Shown here: positions 1-8,397 of the stretch, one piece after another | Position numbering within the stretch: position 1 is the first letter of the stretch | Layout of the letters: every line of letters starts with the position of its first letter | Assembly: GCA_035536315.1 (NCBI GenBank) | Contig: DATLOJ010000058.1 | Location: forward strand, 1 to 60,849 | Direction of reading: 5' to 3' | DNA from: DATLOJ01 sp035536315 | GTDB taxonomy: Bacteria > Actinomycetota > CADDZG01 > JAHWKV01 | DNA: 60,849 nucleotides | Position numbers and translations under genes: made by a program | The notes under the pieces: generated by a model | Told to the model about the DNA's origin: nothing | Databases searched by the model: none | What the model saw: only the letters and a program-made list of their open reading frames with translations

Positions 1-708
1 GCGCCGCACTTCACTGAGGCGCTGTTCGATTTTGGCAGCGGCGACAAGGTCGTGGGCGTCTCGGCAGCAGACGCACGCCCCGCCGAAGCCACCGCAATCC
101 CCCGCCCAGTAACGGCCGACGGCTTCACCCCAGATCCGGCAGCCATCATTGCTCTAGATCCCCACGTCGTGATCACTTCACTCGAAGGCGGTGAGTGGAA
201 GCAGCCGGTTCGTCAGGCGGGGATCCACGTCGTCACCCTCAGGGCCTCAGGGCTGGAGGACGCTGCCAGAGACCTGCGGATTGTCGGAAGGATCTCTGGG
301 TTTGCACTGTCTGCCGACAAGCTGGCCGCACGCATGCACAGCCGCCTCAAGGAACTCGACCTGGCTACAGTCAAAACCAGGCCCAAAGTATTCGTCGAGA
401 CGGCTTACCCCCCTCCAGCTACGGCCGAGGACTCTTACATGACCGAGCTGATCACGGCGGCGGGAGGCGTGATGCTTGTACCCGGTCCGGGATACACCGT
501 GGTCTCGGGAGAACAGCTACAGGAAATGGCGCCCGAGGTAATCGTTATCGGAGCAGACCCTGATAGCCCACCGGAAAGGCCCGAGTACGCCCGCCTGACC
601 GCAGCGGGGACACGCCTGGTGTACGTACCGCCCGACACGCTCTTCCTGCCCGGCCCCCGTCTTCTGGAGGCCATAGAGCTGATCTCGAAGGGGATCCAGA
701 GCGGGTAA
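1..708 (+). CDS. Periplasmic metal/cobalamin-type ABC substrate-binding protein, 3' part
   Basis: The reading frame is open from the first base and lacks its start and signal peptide, so 235 residues of the C-terminal part are present. The first residues (TEALFDFGSGDKVVGVS) match the 'T-E-hlfaLGagDrvVGV' strand-turn of helical-backbone metal receptors (BtuF/FhuD-like, PF01497). A later 'IIALDPHVVIT' corresponds to their conserved 'iLaLkPDlVi' strand. Such proteins capture cobalamin, haem or ferric siderophores outside the membrane and pass them to a BtuCD-type transporter. The permease and ATPase would lie upstream of the window; downstream the neighbouring gene is convergent. Family assignment is firm, but the ligand cannot be read from the sequence. 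Confidence 0.82.
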   Translation, partial: APHFTEALFDFGSGDKVVGVSAADARPAEATAIPRPVTADGFTPDPAAIIALDPHVVITSLEGGEWKQPVRQAGIHVVTLRASGLEDAARDLRIVGRISGFALSADKLAARMHSRLKELDLATVKTRPKVFVETAYPPPATAEDSYMTELITAAGGVMLVPGPGYTVVSGEQLQEMAPEVIVIGADPDSPPERPEYARLTAAGTRLVYVPPDTLFLPGPRLLEAIELISKGIQSG

Positions 709-716
709 CCGGGCGG

Positions 717-1268
717 CTATTCCCCTTGTTCGACTCCCTTCGAAGGCTTGGCTGGCAGCCGACCTGTTCGGATGAACGCCTTGAGGCCCGGCCCCCGCAC
801 GACCCCGTGCCCAATCCCAAGGTAGAGAAGACAAACAAGCCCTGCCACCTCCTTCAATCCTTCAACCGGATGTTCCAACGGCCTCAGTAGCACCTCCAGC
901 CAGTAGCTATCCACCTGGTGGGGCGGGAACGTGCTCCCAAACAACGGCCAGAACAGCGTCACCGGGTCGTTCCACATTGCGTCCAGCCCAAGATGAAGAA
1001 GGCAGGCGACCGAAAGGATGAACCACCGCCGCAAGGTCTCGCCTCGCAGGACAAGCTGAGTCAGAACAAATAGCGCAAGAACAAGAGCCAGGGTGTGGCC
1101 AAAAAGGCGCGAGGTCCCGAATTGATCTTCGAAGAAGATCCGGCCCAAAGGCTTGTCGATGAGATCGGGCAAGATGGCCCCCAGCAGCACGATCCGGTAG
1201 TCGATCCTCTTCCGGCCGAGCGTGACGAAGACGATCGCCGCAGTCACACCAAGGTGCCAGAACAACAC
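717..1268 (-). CDS. Membrane-bound metal-dependent hydrolase-like protein (DUF457/YdjM family)
   Basis: 183 residues with about four membrane segments. The spaced His/Asp residues of the YdjM/DUF457 family are present: FWHLG near the N-terminus, ILPDLIDK, LFGHTLAL and LHLGLDAMW. These form the putative intramembrane metal site; the biological substrate of the family is unknown. The start chosen is GTG at 1268, whose G is shared with the TAG stop of the RNase HI gene (TAGTG), which suggests translational coupling. A longer frame reaches 1328, but its extra 20 residues would overlap the RNase HI coding end and are basic and low-complexity. It is the last gene of the leftward run that starts with the LuxR-type regulator and converges on the binding-protein gene with a gap of only 8 bp. 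Confidence 0.75.
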   Translation of the reverse strand: MLFWHLGVTAAIVFVTLGRKRIDYRIVLLGAILPDLIDKPLGRIFFEDQFGTSRLFGHTLALVLALFVLTQLVLRGETLRRWFILSVACLLHLGLDAMWNDPVTLFWPLFGSTFPPHQVDSYWLEVLLRPLEHPVEGLKEVAGLVCLLYLGIGHGVVRGPGLKAFIRTGRLPAKPSKGVEQGE

Positions 1269-1717
1269 TAGAAAAGAGTCTGTTCGTCCGGCTCCGGTGC
1301 GGTGGCGCCGGGGTTCTCGGCCAGCCACCGGTCTATCCCCTGGTTCATCAGCTCATCCGCACGTGAGTTTTGCTCCCTCGGGACCGCGGTGAACAGCACC
1401 TTTTGAAACTTCCGGGAGAGCTCAACCGCCCTGGCGTGCAAGGGCTTCAGTCCTGCGTGCTTGACACGCCAGCGGCCCCTCACCTGTTCCACCACGAGCT
1501 TCGAATCCATGTGAACGTGAATGTGCTCGACGCCTTCCTCAAGCGCGAGCTCCAACCCTTCGATTAGGCCCGTGTACTCCGCGACGTTGTTCGTCGCCCA
1601 GCCAATACCCTTGTCGATCTCCTTCACGACGTTGCCCTGCGGATCGAGAAGGACAACGCCTATGCCACCCGGACCGGGGTTGCCGCGCGCACCTCCATCC
1701 GTCCACAACTTGTGCAT
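1268..1717 (-). CDS. rnhA: Ribonuclease HI
   Basis: 149 residues, normal length for RNase HI. This cytoplasmic enzyme cuts the RNA strand of RNA-DNA hybrids. The four catalytic acidic residues are recognisable: Asp7 in TDGGARGNPG, Glu47 in NVAEYTGL, Asp71 in HVHMDSKLV and Asp121 in NSRADELMN. The basic handle helix of the E. coli enzyme is reduced, as in archaeal and actinobacterial type enzymes. The ATG at 1717 follows the zinc-ribbon gene by 13 bp. In many actinobacteria an RNase H gene sits next to this C4 zinc-ribbon gene, so the pairing supports both calls. Confidence 0.93.
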   Translation of the reverse strand: MHKLWTDGGARGNPGPGGIGVVLLDPQGNVVKEIDKGIGWATNNVAEYTGLIEGLELALEEGVEHIHVHMDSKLVVEQVRGRWRVKHAGLKPLHARAVELSRKFQKVLFTAVPREQNSRADELMNQGIDRWLAENPGATAPEPDEQTLF

Positions 1718-1730
1718 GTTTTCGTGGCCC

Positions 1731-2453
1731 TCAGACGACTACAAGGATTCGGCGGCAGTCGTCACAGCGGATGATGCCCTCGGCGCTTCGGATTCTCTGC
1801 ACTTCCTGGGCGGGAAGCTTCATGTGACACCCCTGACAGGTTCCGTCGACAAGTGCCGCTGCTCCCACTCCCCCTTTTGAGCTTCGAACATCGTCATAGA
1901 ACGCCAGAAGCTCCACATCGATCTTGGCTTGCCACTCTTCCCGCCCGGCCCGGGTTGTTCCGAGCTCTGAGTCGATTTCGACAACGGCAAGATCCCGCGC
2001 CTTAATTGCTTCTTCCATCTGTGACTTGAGGCCGGCCGCTGCCTCCTCCACCGACTGGAGCTGGTTCTCGGCCGCTTCCCTCTCCTCCATGATCTCGAGA
2101 TCTGAATCCTCGAGAACACCCTTTCTCTTCTTCAGCGACTCGATTTCGGCCTGAAGACCCGAAAGCTCCCGCGGGCTGGAGACCTTCCCATCGTAAAGCC
2201 GGGCCTCCTCACCCTTGATCTTCAACGAGAGCGTCTCGATATCCGTGTCCAGACGCTTCTGGCGGTTGGCCGCGTCGTCGACAAGAGTCTGCTGCTCTGC
2301 GACCGATCTCTCGAGCGTGCCAAGCTCTTCCTGCAATCGGTCGAGCTCCAGCTGCTCGGGGAGGTGCTTCTTTCTGTGCTCGAGCCTGTCGATGATCGAA
2401 TCCAGTTTCTGCACTTCGAGCAGGTCGAGGAGGTTTTGGTGCGAAGGGTTCAC
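1731..2453 (-). CDS. C4-type zinc-ribbon coiled-coil protein (CT398/DUF164-like)
   Basis: 240 residues. About residues 10-180 are a long charged coiled coil rich in Glu, Lys and Leu. The C-terminus carries a zinc ribbon with Cys206-x2-Cys209 (CQGC) and Cys230-x2-Cys233 (CDDC). This matches the CT398/DUF164 family, which has been linked to nucleic-acid or secretion-related roles without a settled function. The start is GTG at 2453, 10 bp after the LuxR-type gene stops. The frame is open for another 78 codons upstream, but those overlap the regulator gene and have no coiled-coil character, so they were left out. Confidence 0.85.
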   Translation of the reverse strand: MNPSHQNLLDLLEVQKLDSIIDRLEHRKKHLPEQLELDRLQEELGTLERSVAEQQTLVDDAANRQKRLDTDIETLSLKIKGEEARLYDGKVSSPRELSGLQAEIESLKKRKGVLEDSDLEIMEEREAAENQLQSVEEAAAGLKSQMEEAIKARDLAVVEIDSELGTTRAGREEWQAKIDVELLAFYDDVRSSKGGVGAAALVDGTCQGCHMKLPAQEVQRIRSAEGIIRCDDCRRILVVV

Positions 2454-2463
2454 GGCGCGCAGT

Positions 2464-3105
2464 TTACTCGCCGACCGAAACGATCCCCATCCGAATAGCG
2501 TTCCGTACTGCTTCGACCCTGTTAGTGACGCCCAGTTTCCGGTAGACGTTCGCCACGTGAGCGTTAACGGTTCTTTCCGAGAGCTGGAGCCGGCTGGCGA
2601 TCTGCCTTGCCGACAACCCCTGTGATAGGAGCTGAATGACCTGCTCCTCGCGTTGAGAGAAAGATACGTCGTTGCGTGACTTCTCATGCTCGGCCGCGCG
2701 CTTCATCATGATGTCCGCGCGCACGGGGTCGAGGTAGGTTCCCCCCGCTTTGATCACTCTCACCGCATCGTCGATGTCCTGAGGAGTCGCCTCATGAGTG
2801 ACGAAACCCGACGCTCCTTCGGCCAGCCCCATGGACAGGGCAGAAAGATCCTCATCGTCAAGAATTCCGATGACCGGAATCTTGGGGGAATGCTTCTTCA
2901 GTCGTTCGAGTCTTTGGTGGCCGCTCGCCCCGGGCATCTCGAAGTCGAGGAAGATGAGATCGGGAGGTTCGAGGTCGATGCTTGCGGATGCCTGTTCGGC
3001 GCTGCCAACGACTACGACCTCCGAAACAAGCTTGGCGTCGCCTGCCTTATCTGCGAACGTTTGTCTGCCTAGGACCAGAACGCGGACCTTCGGACTTTGG
3101 GGCAC
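2464..3105 (-). CDS. LuxR/NarL-type response regulator with a degenerate receiver domain
   Basis: 213 residues: a CheY-like receiver (about 5-125) and a C-terminal LuxR helix-turn-helix (about 148-210, containing FSQREEQVIQLLSQG and SERTVNAHVANVYRKL). Asp54 in LIFLDFEMPG sits at the phosphorylation position. The acidic pair normally following strand 1 (V-D-D) is VLGRQ here, and the usual Lys of the 'K-x-x' loop after strand 5 is replaced in GFVTHEA. The Thr/Ser switch position also looks changed (IGILDDED). The protein may therefore work without phosphorylation or respond to another signal. No histidine kinase gene lies nearby. The start is GTG at 3105. It is the first gene of a leftward run with the zinc-ribbon protein, RNase HI and the membrane protein. 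Confidence 0.88.
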   Translation of the reverse strand: MPQSPKVRVLVLGRQTFADKAGDAKLVSEVVVVGSAEQASASIDLEPPDLIFLDFEMPGASGHQRLERLKKHSPKIPVIGILDDEDLSALSMGLAEGASGFVTHEATPQDIDDAVRVIKAGGTYLDPVRADIMMKRAAEHEKSRNDVSFSQREEQVIQLLSQGLSARQIASRLQLSERTVNAHVANVYRKLGVTNRVEAVRNAIRMGIVSVGE

Positions 3106-3174
3106 TGCGCGAGCCTAGAGCAAACCCCTGTCTAGAAGACAACCCGGCCGAGCCCCACATATCCTTCCTGCTCC

Positions 3175-3933
3175 GTGAGCGCATCCCTGGAGCAGGTTGC
3201 CGGTTGGATCTCCGAGGCAAGCACCGTGGTGTGCCTCACCGGAGCGGGGATCTCGACAGACTCTGGCATCCCCGACTTCCGAGGGCCAAACGGCCTGTGG
3301 ACGAAGGACCCCGAGGCAGAAAAGCTATCGAACATCCATTACTACGTGGCCGACAAGCAGATTCGCGAGAAAGCCTGGCGCGCAAGGCTCGAGCATCCTG
3401 CATTCACTGCGGCGCCAAATGCCGGGCACCGATCCCTTGCCCGGCTGGAGGCAAAGGGCAAGCTCCAAACGCTGATCACACAGAACATCGACGGTTTGCA
3501 TCAAGCAGCGGGGAATTCGGCCGGGATTGTGATCGAAATGCACGGGACACTTCACGAGGTCGCGTGCCTCCAATGCTTCGAGCGCTCGCCGATGAAAGTG
3601 GCGCTGTCGCGAGTCGAGGCCGGAGAAACAGATCCTGAATGCGGTTCCTGTGCCGGGATTCTGAAGTCTGCAACGGTCTCGTTCGGACAATCGCTCGACC
3701 CGGCGAAAATTGAGAGAGCCGTCGAAGCGGCGGAAGGCTCCGACGTATTCATCTGCGCCGGCACGAGCCTGGCCGTATACCCGGTAGCGGAGCTGCCAGC
3801 GTTAGCGATTAGGAGTGGAGCACGGCTGGTAATCCTCAACCAGGAGGAGACACCCTACGACGCGGCGGCAGACGCTCGCTTTGACGGCCACCTGTCGAAG
3901 CTCCTTCCTCGAATAGTCTCAATGGTGCAATGA
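3175..3933 (+). CDS. cobB: NAD-dependent protein deacylase, sirtuin (Sir2/CobB family)
   Basis: 252 residues, full length for a bacterial sirtuin, which removes acyl groups from protein lysines using NAD+. Visible landmarks are the NAD-binding GAGIS at 23-27 and PDFRG at 33-37, TQNIDGLH at 102-109, the catalytic His123 in EMHGTLH, and the structural zinc cysteines Cys131/Cys134 and Cys156/Cys159. AGTSLAVYPVAELP near 192-205 is the late NAD-contact region. The start is GTG at 3175 with no strong ribosome site. The last codon and stop overlap the ATG of the DUF1028 gene (ATGA), so the two are probably co-translated. Confidence 0.95.
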   Translation: MSASLEQVAGWISEASTVVCLTGAGISTDSGIPDFRGPNGLWTKDPEAEKLSNIHYYVADKQIREKAWRARLEHPAFTAAPNAGHRSLARLEAKGKLQTLITQNIDGLHQAAGNSAGIVIEMHGTLHEVACLQCFERSPMKVALSRVEAGETDPECGSCAGILKSATVSFGQSLDPAKIERAVEAAEGSDVFICAGTSLAVYPVAELPALAIRSGARLVILNQEETPYDAAADARFDGHLSKLLPRIVSMVQ

Positions 3934-4820
3934 CCTACTCGATCGTGGCGCGGGACCCCGAGACTGGTGACCTGGCCATCGGTGTTCAATCGCACTACTT
4001 CTCCGTGGGACCAATCGTTCCATGGGCGGAGGCCGGAGTCGGAGCCGTCGCGACGCAAGCGCATGTGGACGTGGCCTACGGGCCCCTCGGCATTGACATG
4101 ATGAAGAGTGGCCGGTCGGCCGGTGAGGCCCTCGCAGGCACCCTTGCCTCCGATCCAAACGCGCAAGTGAGACAGGTTGCCATGATCGACTCGTCCGGTT
4201 CGGTCGCGGCTCATACCGGCGAAAAATGCATCCGCGAAGCCGGCCACAGGCTCGGCGACAATTACTCTGTTCAGGCCAACATGATGCTCAAGGACACAGT
4301 CTGGGATGCAATGGCCAAGGCGTACGAAAGGTCGAAAGGCTCGCTCGCGTCACGCGTTGTCGACGCACTGGACGCGGCGGAAGCCGAAGGTGGAGACATC
4401 AGAGGCAAGCAGTCGGCCGCCATCGTCGTTGTTACAGGCAAAAGCTCGGGCAAGCCATGGGCGGATCGGATTCTCGAACTACGGGTTGAAGACAGTCCAG
4501 ACCCCCTGGCCGAGCTGAGAAGGCTCGTCAGGTTGAATGACGCATACCGGCAGCTTGGAAAGGCCGAGGAGCTTCTGTTAGAGGGCAAGGATGAGGAAGC
4601 CTTCGAGCTTTACGAAAATGCAGTCAAGGTCGGAGGCAACGTCGAGCTCGACTTTTGGTACGGCCTGACGCTGGCCGGGCGGGGCAAGGTGGACGAGGCA
4701 ATCAAGGTATTGGCTCCGGTCTTCGCAGCCAACTCGAACTGGGCTGAGCTTCTCCGCCGCCTTCCCAGCTCTGACCTTTTCCCCAACGACCAGGAATTGA
4801 TCGCGAAGCTAATCGGTTAG
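3930..4820 (+). CDS. DUF1028 family protein (Ntn-hydrolase-like) with a C-terminal extension
   Basis: 296 residues. The N-terminal about 210 residues carry the hallmark DUF1028 start MTYSIVARDPETGDLAIGVQ, followed by AGVGAVATQAHVD. The fold is Ntn-hydrolase-like, but members have no established substrate. A helical C-terminal region from about residue 210 (AYRQLGKAEELLLEGKDEEA, then a repeat-like VDEAIKVLAPVF) resembles a TPR pair, a common DUF1028 extension. ATG at 3930 overlaps the sirtuin stop by 4 nt. The pair ends at a strong hairpin terminator at 4836-4859. The coupling to a sirtuin is the only functional hint. Confidence 0.85.
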   Translation: MTYSIVARDPETGDLAIGVQSHYFSVGPIVPWAEAGVGAVATQAHVDVAYGPLGIDMMKSGRSAGEALAGTLASDPNAQVRQVAMIDSSGSVAAHTGEKCIREAGHRLGDNYSVQANMMLKDTVWDAMAKAYERSKGSLASRVVDALDAAEAEGGDIRGKQSAAIVVVTGKSSGKPWADRILELRVEDSPDPLAELRRLVRLNDAYRQLGKAEELLLEGKDEEAFELYENAVKVGGNVELDFWYGLTLAGRGKVDEAIKVLAPVFAANSNWAELLRRLPSSDLFPNDQELIAKLIG

Positions 4821-4835
4821 CCATCCAAAAGAAAA

Positions 4836-4863
4836 AGAGGGCCGGTTTCCCGGCCCTCTCTTT
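4836..4863. terminator. Bidirectional intrinsic terminator
   Basis: A perfect 10-bp stem (AGAGGGCCGG, TTTC loop, CCGGCCCTCT) is followed by TTT after one C on the plus strand and preceded by an A-run at 4832-4836 that serves the minus strand. It lies between the convergent DUF1028 gene and the surface-protein gene and can end both transcripts. Confidence 0.85.
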
Positions 4864-4879
4864 GTTGCCTTTGAACGTT

Positions 4880-7297
4880 CTAGGCGGGTCGAGTTCCGTC
4901 GTTGTACCGGTTCTCGATTGCGACCATCGGGTCGAAGTCCGAACCGCCGCCGCCTCCGAAGTACCTGGCGTTTCCGTGGGAGAACACTCCACCGTCCTCA
5001 GCTACCAGGTTGTACCCGCCGCCATCCGGCGTAGCAGACATCCCGGAGACCGGCCTGAACAGGGCCGCATCGGCCATGCTTCCGAAGAAGCGCGCGCTGG
5101 GCCCGAAGGTGAAGACTCCACCGTCGGTAGCGACAAGCCAGTATCCGTTTCCACCCGGGGCATCGTCGGCACCCACGATGGGTTCATCGAGAGTGTATCC
5201 GCCCATGCTTCCGTGGAAAACAGCGCTTCCGAAGGTGAACACGCCTCCGTCGGCGGCGATTAGCCAGTAACCCGTGCCATCAGGCGTCGAAATGAGGGCC
5301 ACGATCGGCTCCACGAGATGTTGTCCGCCCCTGCTGCCGAAGAACCGGGCGTCACCGTGCGTGAATACGCCTCCGTCTGCTGCTACCTGCCAGTATCCGT
5401 TACCGGAAGGCGTCGCCTGCATCCCAACTATTGGGGCAAACAGATCCTGGCCGCTCATGTCTCCGAAGTGCGTTGCACCGAAGGCGTAAACCTTGCCGAA
5501 CTCGTCGTTCGTCCAGTAACCGTTGCCGTTGGGATGCGAATCGGCTCCGACGATGTCTCGGCCAACCAGTTGCCCGTCCGCATCTCCCCTATCCGGCGAG
5601 TCGCCGTAAGCATCTACGCGCCCGCCCGCATTGAACAGCCAGTAGCCGTCACCACTTGTGGGTGGCGGGGGTGGAGGAGTAGTTGGTGGAGGAGTAGTTG
5701 GTGGAGGAGTAGTTGGAGGAGGTGAGGTTGGAGGAGGCCCTCCCTGGCCCCACGAGACCTGCACGACATCGAGCTCGGACCTAACCGTCTCGCTTGGCCG
5801 CCCTTCACCGCTGCAGGTTCCGGTTGGAGATGTTCCGGCCATCGTTGGCGTAGCTGTGGGAACCCATGCGCACATGAGATCGGTTCCGGCTTCGCCATCG
5901 CTTACGTAAGTCACTGTGCAGGTCGTCCCGTTCCCATCTGGTTGGTTGACCATGTCGCAGGAACGGTCTGCGGTATTCGGGCTGTTCCCGTCGGGGTCGT
6001 TCGGCGAGCCCTGGAAGAACTCAACGAAGACCTCGCTCAATCCACGGAAGGGCTCGCTGAATTGGTCAAAGGCAGTGATTGTGACGGTGTGAGTCGTCCC
6101 TGCCGTACGACCCATGAGCTCGGGCTCGGCGTCCAGCGTTGTGAACAGCCGGGTCTGCCAGGTAGCGCGCTCTTTGTCGGTGGTACCGGTTTCGTCAACA
6201 AGAGTTTCCTCGTCACAAAGGCCTCCGTCGGCTGGGTCGGTCGCACTGAACCCGTTGTCAGGTCCCCCTGCATCCGAATCGTGCCAGAAGCAGATATCCG
6301 CGGTCCCGGCCTGACCCTCACTTGCCGTGAAGGTGCCCTCGCAACTGCCGCCGTCGCCGGTCGTGCAGAAAGGGTTTCGGTCGGCAGGATTGGCGGCCGC
6401 GTTGTCGCCATCGTTCACGCCGCCCATGTTCTCGGCGTCGATCTGCTGGCCGGACATACCCTGACCCTCGTCATCAATCAAACGGCAGATGAAGGAAATC
6501 GCGGTGTTGGATCCCGTCGCGGGAGCAACTCCATCCTCACCCTCACTGAACCTGCAGTCCAGGGTCGTGGGAACAGGCGTCCTGCTCCAGCTCACGGATA
6601 CGACGTCGGTCGAGTCCGCCTCCGCGTCCCGTCCTGGGACCGGAATGGCTGTAGGGGGACAGGAAAGAGTCGGCGGGACCTCTGGGTCCGCCTCAGCGAT
6701 TGGAGTCGGGGGGGTGGTGTCGGTGGCCGGGCTGAACTGGCAATCAGTCGGACCGGAGTAGCGGCCTTCGGTCGGATCTCCCTCGAAGGTAGCGTTGTTG
6801 TTGTCCTCGTCTATCCACGCCCTGATGATGTCGGTTCCCCCGCCGCCAAGAGACTCCAGTGTGACGTCACAAGTGCTGGACCCCGGAGAGATTGCACAAG
6901 ACGCATCGGGGCTCCTGTAATCGGAGTTCCCATCCCGGTTGCCGGGACCCTGAGTTACCTCGAAGTCGACGGTTATGGTCTGCCCCGCGTCCGCAGGAAA
7001 AGGATTGTGAATGGGAGCCGTGACCGTGTCGGTTGGGTTTGGGATATCAGTGTCTGGGTTGCTTCCGTCATAGACGCGAGCGTAAAGAACGTTGTCATCG
7101 CCCGCGGTCAGCTCGTCGGTTTCAGGGGAAACCTCCAGAACTCGAGTGCCATGATTTGCCTCGGCCTCGATAGGGGGCAGCGCAAGCGGGGCGGCGATTC
7201 CGAGAAACAGCCCTGCCAGGCAAACAGCAAGAAGCTTCACGTGGAGATTGCGAGAGCGATGCTCACGCGAGTCTTTGCTAATTATCGAGCTAATCAA
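4880..7297 (-). CDS. Large exported surface protein with Ig-like regions and GYW repeats
   Basis: 805 residues. A signal peptide runs from about 17 to 47 (LAVCLAGLFLGIAAPLAL core, then an AEANH cleavage region). Residues of about 50-510 are acidic, Asn/Asp/Gly-rich and contain repeated Ig-like strands with paired cysteines. A Pro/Thr linker at about 515-546 is encoded by a 15-bp tandem repeat. The C-terminal 547-805 contains six units of the pattern 'GYWLVAADGGVFTFG...FGS', a beta-rich repeat common in actinobacterial secreted proteins and often found with cell-wall or peptidase domains; no catalytic domain is recognised here. The start is TTG at 7297, supported by GGAGGG five bases upstream. 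The gene is transcribed alone and ends at the shared terminator at 4836. An adhesin or wall-associated role is an inference. Confidence 0.82.
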   Translation of the reverse strand: MISSIISKDSREHRSRNLHVKLLAVCLAGLFLGIAAPLALPPIEAEANHGTRVLEVSPETDELTAGDDNVLYARVYDGSNPDTDIPNPTDTVTAPIHNPFPADAGQTITVDFEVTQGPGNRDGNSDYRSPDASCAISPGSSTCDVTLESLGGGGTDIIRAWIDEDNNNATFEGDPTEGRYSGPTDCQFSPATDTTPPTPIAEADPEVPPTLSCPPTAIPVPGRDAEADSTDVVSVSWSRTPVPTTLDCRFSEGEDGVAPATGSNTAISFICRLIDDEGQGMSGQQIDAENMGGVNDGDNAAANPADRNPFCTTGDGGSCEGTFTASEGQAGTADICFWHDSDAGGPDNGFSATDPADGGLCDEETLVDETGTTDKERATWQTRLFTTLDAEPELMGRTAGTTHTVTITAFDQFSEPFRGLSEVFVEFFQGSPNDPDGNSPNTADRSCDMVNQPDGNGTTCTVTYVSDGEAGTDLMCAWVPTATPTMAGTSPTGTCSGEGRPSETVRSELDVVQVSWGQGGPPPTSPPPTTPPPTTPPPTTPPPPPPTSGDGYWLFNAGGRVDAYGDSPDRGDADGQLVGRDIVGADSHPNGNGYWTNDEFGKVYAFGATHFGDMSGQDLFAPIVGMQATPSGNGYWQVAADGGVFTHGDARFFGSRGGQHLVEPIVALISTPDGTGYWLIAADGGVFTFGSAVFHGSMGGYTLDEPIVGADDAPGGNGYWLVATDGGVFTFGPSARFFGSMADAALFRPVSGMSATPDGGGYNLVAEDGGVFSHGNARYFGGGGGSDFDPMVAIENRYNDGTRPA
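5671..5715. repeat. Three perfect 15-bp tandem repeats in the Pro/Thr linker
   Basis: Three identical copies of GTGGAGGAGTAGTTG lie head to tail, followed by degenerate copies to about 5740. On the coding strand each unit gives Pro-Pro-Thr-Thr-Pro-type residues. Slippage would add or remove five residues at a time without changing the frame, so the linker length may vary between strains. Confidence 0.9.
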
Positions 7298-7638
7298 GGT
7301 GTCCCTCCGATAAATAAGTAAATTCGTTGAATAAGGATAGCTGTTAATTCGGACTATGCGACCGACTTGGCCACCTACTTCTACCTTTTATATGTATCGG
7401 CCTCGCGGCCACTGGCTTGAACGATTCACAGAAGGAACATCGTATTGAGCTTTGCGCGCCCGGACGCGGATTGAAGACCCTGTTTTTGCCCCGATTGGGG
7501 TGTTAAGGACCGATTTTCGCTGCAGCGCGAGGCCTGACCCGCGAGTCGATTCGACCCCTCACGACAGCCAGGGGCCTCAGCACACGGACGACACTGAAGC
7601 AAGGATGCCGGCAATTAAGCAAATTATGTCGGCTCAGG
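7298..7638. other. 341-bp intergenic region upstream of the surface-protein gene
   Basis: No gene is supported here. The part next to the surface-protein start is AT-rich, unlike the surroundings, and includes the ribosome site GGAGGG at 7303-7308 (minus strand) and an AT-rich stretch around 7386-7396 that could hold a promoter. A 4-bp-stem palindrome CCCCGATTGGGG lies at 7489-7500. No T-run terminator is seen after the ABC permease gene that ends at 7639. The length suggests a long 5' leader for the surface-protein mRNA. Confidence 0.5.
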
Positions 7639-8397
7639 TCACCTGCGCGAGAGTCCCATCATCGCCAGCGACGCCAGAAGTAACGTTAGAGAAAGCAATC
7701 CTGTAAGGGCGAGCAGACCGGGCCACGATCCCTCCCATGTCACCTCCCCTAAGAACCCCTGACGCGCGAGCGCGAGAATCTTTGTCACCGGGTTGAACTT
7801 CGCGACCGTATGAATCCATCCGGAGAGAAGGTGAAGCGGCATCTGAGCCGTCGAGAGAAAAACGCTCAAGAACACAGCGGTAGTCATAAGGGGGGCTGCC
7901 TGAACGGTTCTGAACTTGAGGGCGATTGCCATGGACCACAAGCTCGCAACCACCGAGAAGCCCATCGCTGCCGCGATCAGAGGCACAACCGTAAAGGCCC
8001 CTCCCTTGAAGTTTGCCTGCCCAATGTTGGCGACGAGGAGCATCAGAGAGATCGGGATCAATGAGCGCATCGCCGCGGCAAGGGCACCCCCTGCGATGAG
8101 AGAGGTACGCGGAATCGGACTCAACAGGAACCTGTCGTAGAAGCCGCTCTCGAAATCGCGGGCAACTCCAAGTCCAGTCGTAACTCCTGCGAACGCACCC
8201 CCCATCGTCGTTGTCATTGGGATGAACCAGTCGATGCTCTTCGTCGCGGGGAACATTGGAAGATTCACGAGACTGGACAACGCGCCGGAGAAGGCGACGG
8301 TCAGAATGACCGGCATCACCAGCGAAGGTATGAAAGTGGACGCCAGTCTTGGGATCAGGCGGATGCTCCTGCCTGCTATCGCGAATGCAGCGGTCAA
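7639..8397 (-). CDS. ABC-2 type exporter permease
   Basis: 252 residues with six predicted membrane segments and the ABC-2 layout. A conserved cytoplasmic stretch ARDFESGFYDRFLLSPI appears after the second segment, equivalent to 'eRe.GtleqLl.sP'. It forms the membrane pore of a Drr-type exporter with the adjacent permease and ATPase. The start is TTG at 8397, which overlaps the TGA of the preceding permease gene as TTGA. It is the last gene of the three-gene exporter operon; the two permeases differ enough that the pore is probably a heterodimer. Confidence 0.88.
   Translation of the reverse strand: MTAAFAIAGRSIRLIPRLASTFIPSLVMPVILTVAFSGALSSLVNLPMFPATKSIDWFIPMTTTMGGAFAGVTTGLGVARDFESGFYDRFLLSPIPRTSLIAGGALAAAMRSLIPISLMLLVANIGQANFKGGAFTVVPLIAAAMGFSVVASLWSMAIALKFRTVQAAPLMTTAVFLSVFLSTAQMPLHLLSGWIHTVAKFNPVTKILALARQGFLGEVTWEGSWPGLLALTGLLSLTLLLASLAMMGLSRR

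Noticed and set aside
5942..7321. A 459-codon frame on the plus strand opposite the surface-protein gene
   Set aside because: It mirrors the codon bias of the real gene on the other strand. It has no family motif and low-complexity Arg/Val/Gly composition, while the minus strand has a signal peptide, repeats and a ribosome site.
7381..7500. Resemblance to a c-di-GMP-I (GEMM) riboswitch upstream of the surface-protein gene, minus strand (GGGGCAAAAAC and GCGCAAAGCTC)
   Set aside because: The spacing and the paired stems of the GEMM core could not be drawn, and the tetraloop-receptor part is missing. A covariance-model search would settle it.
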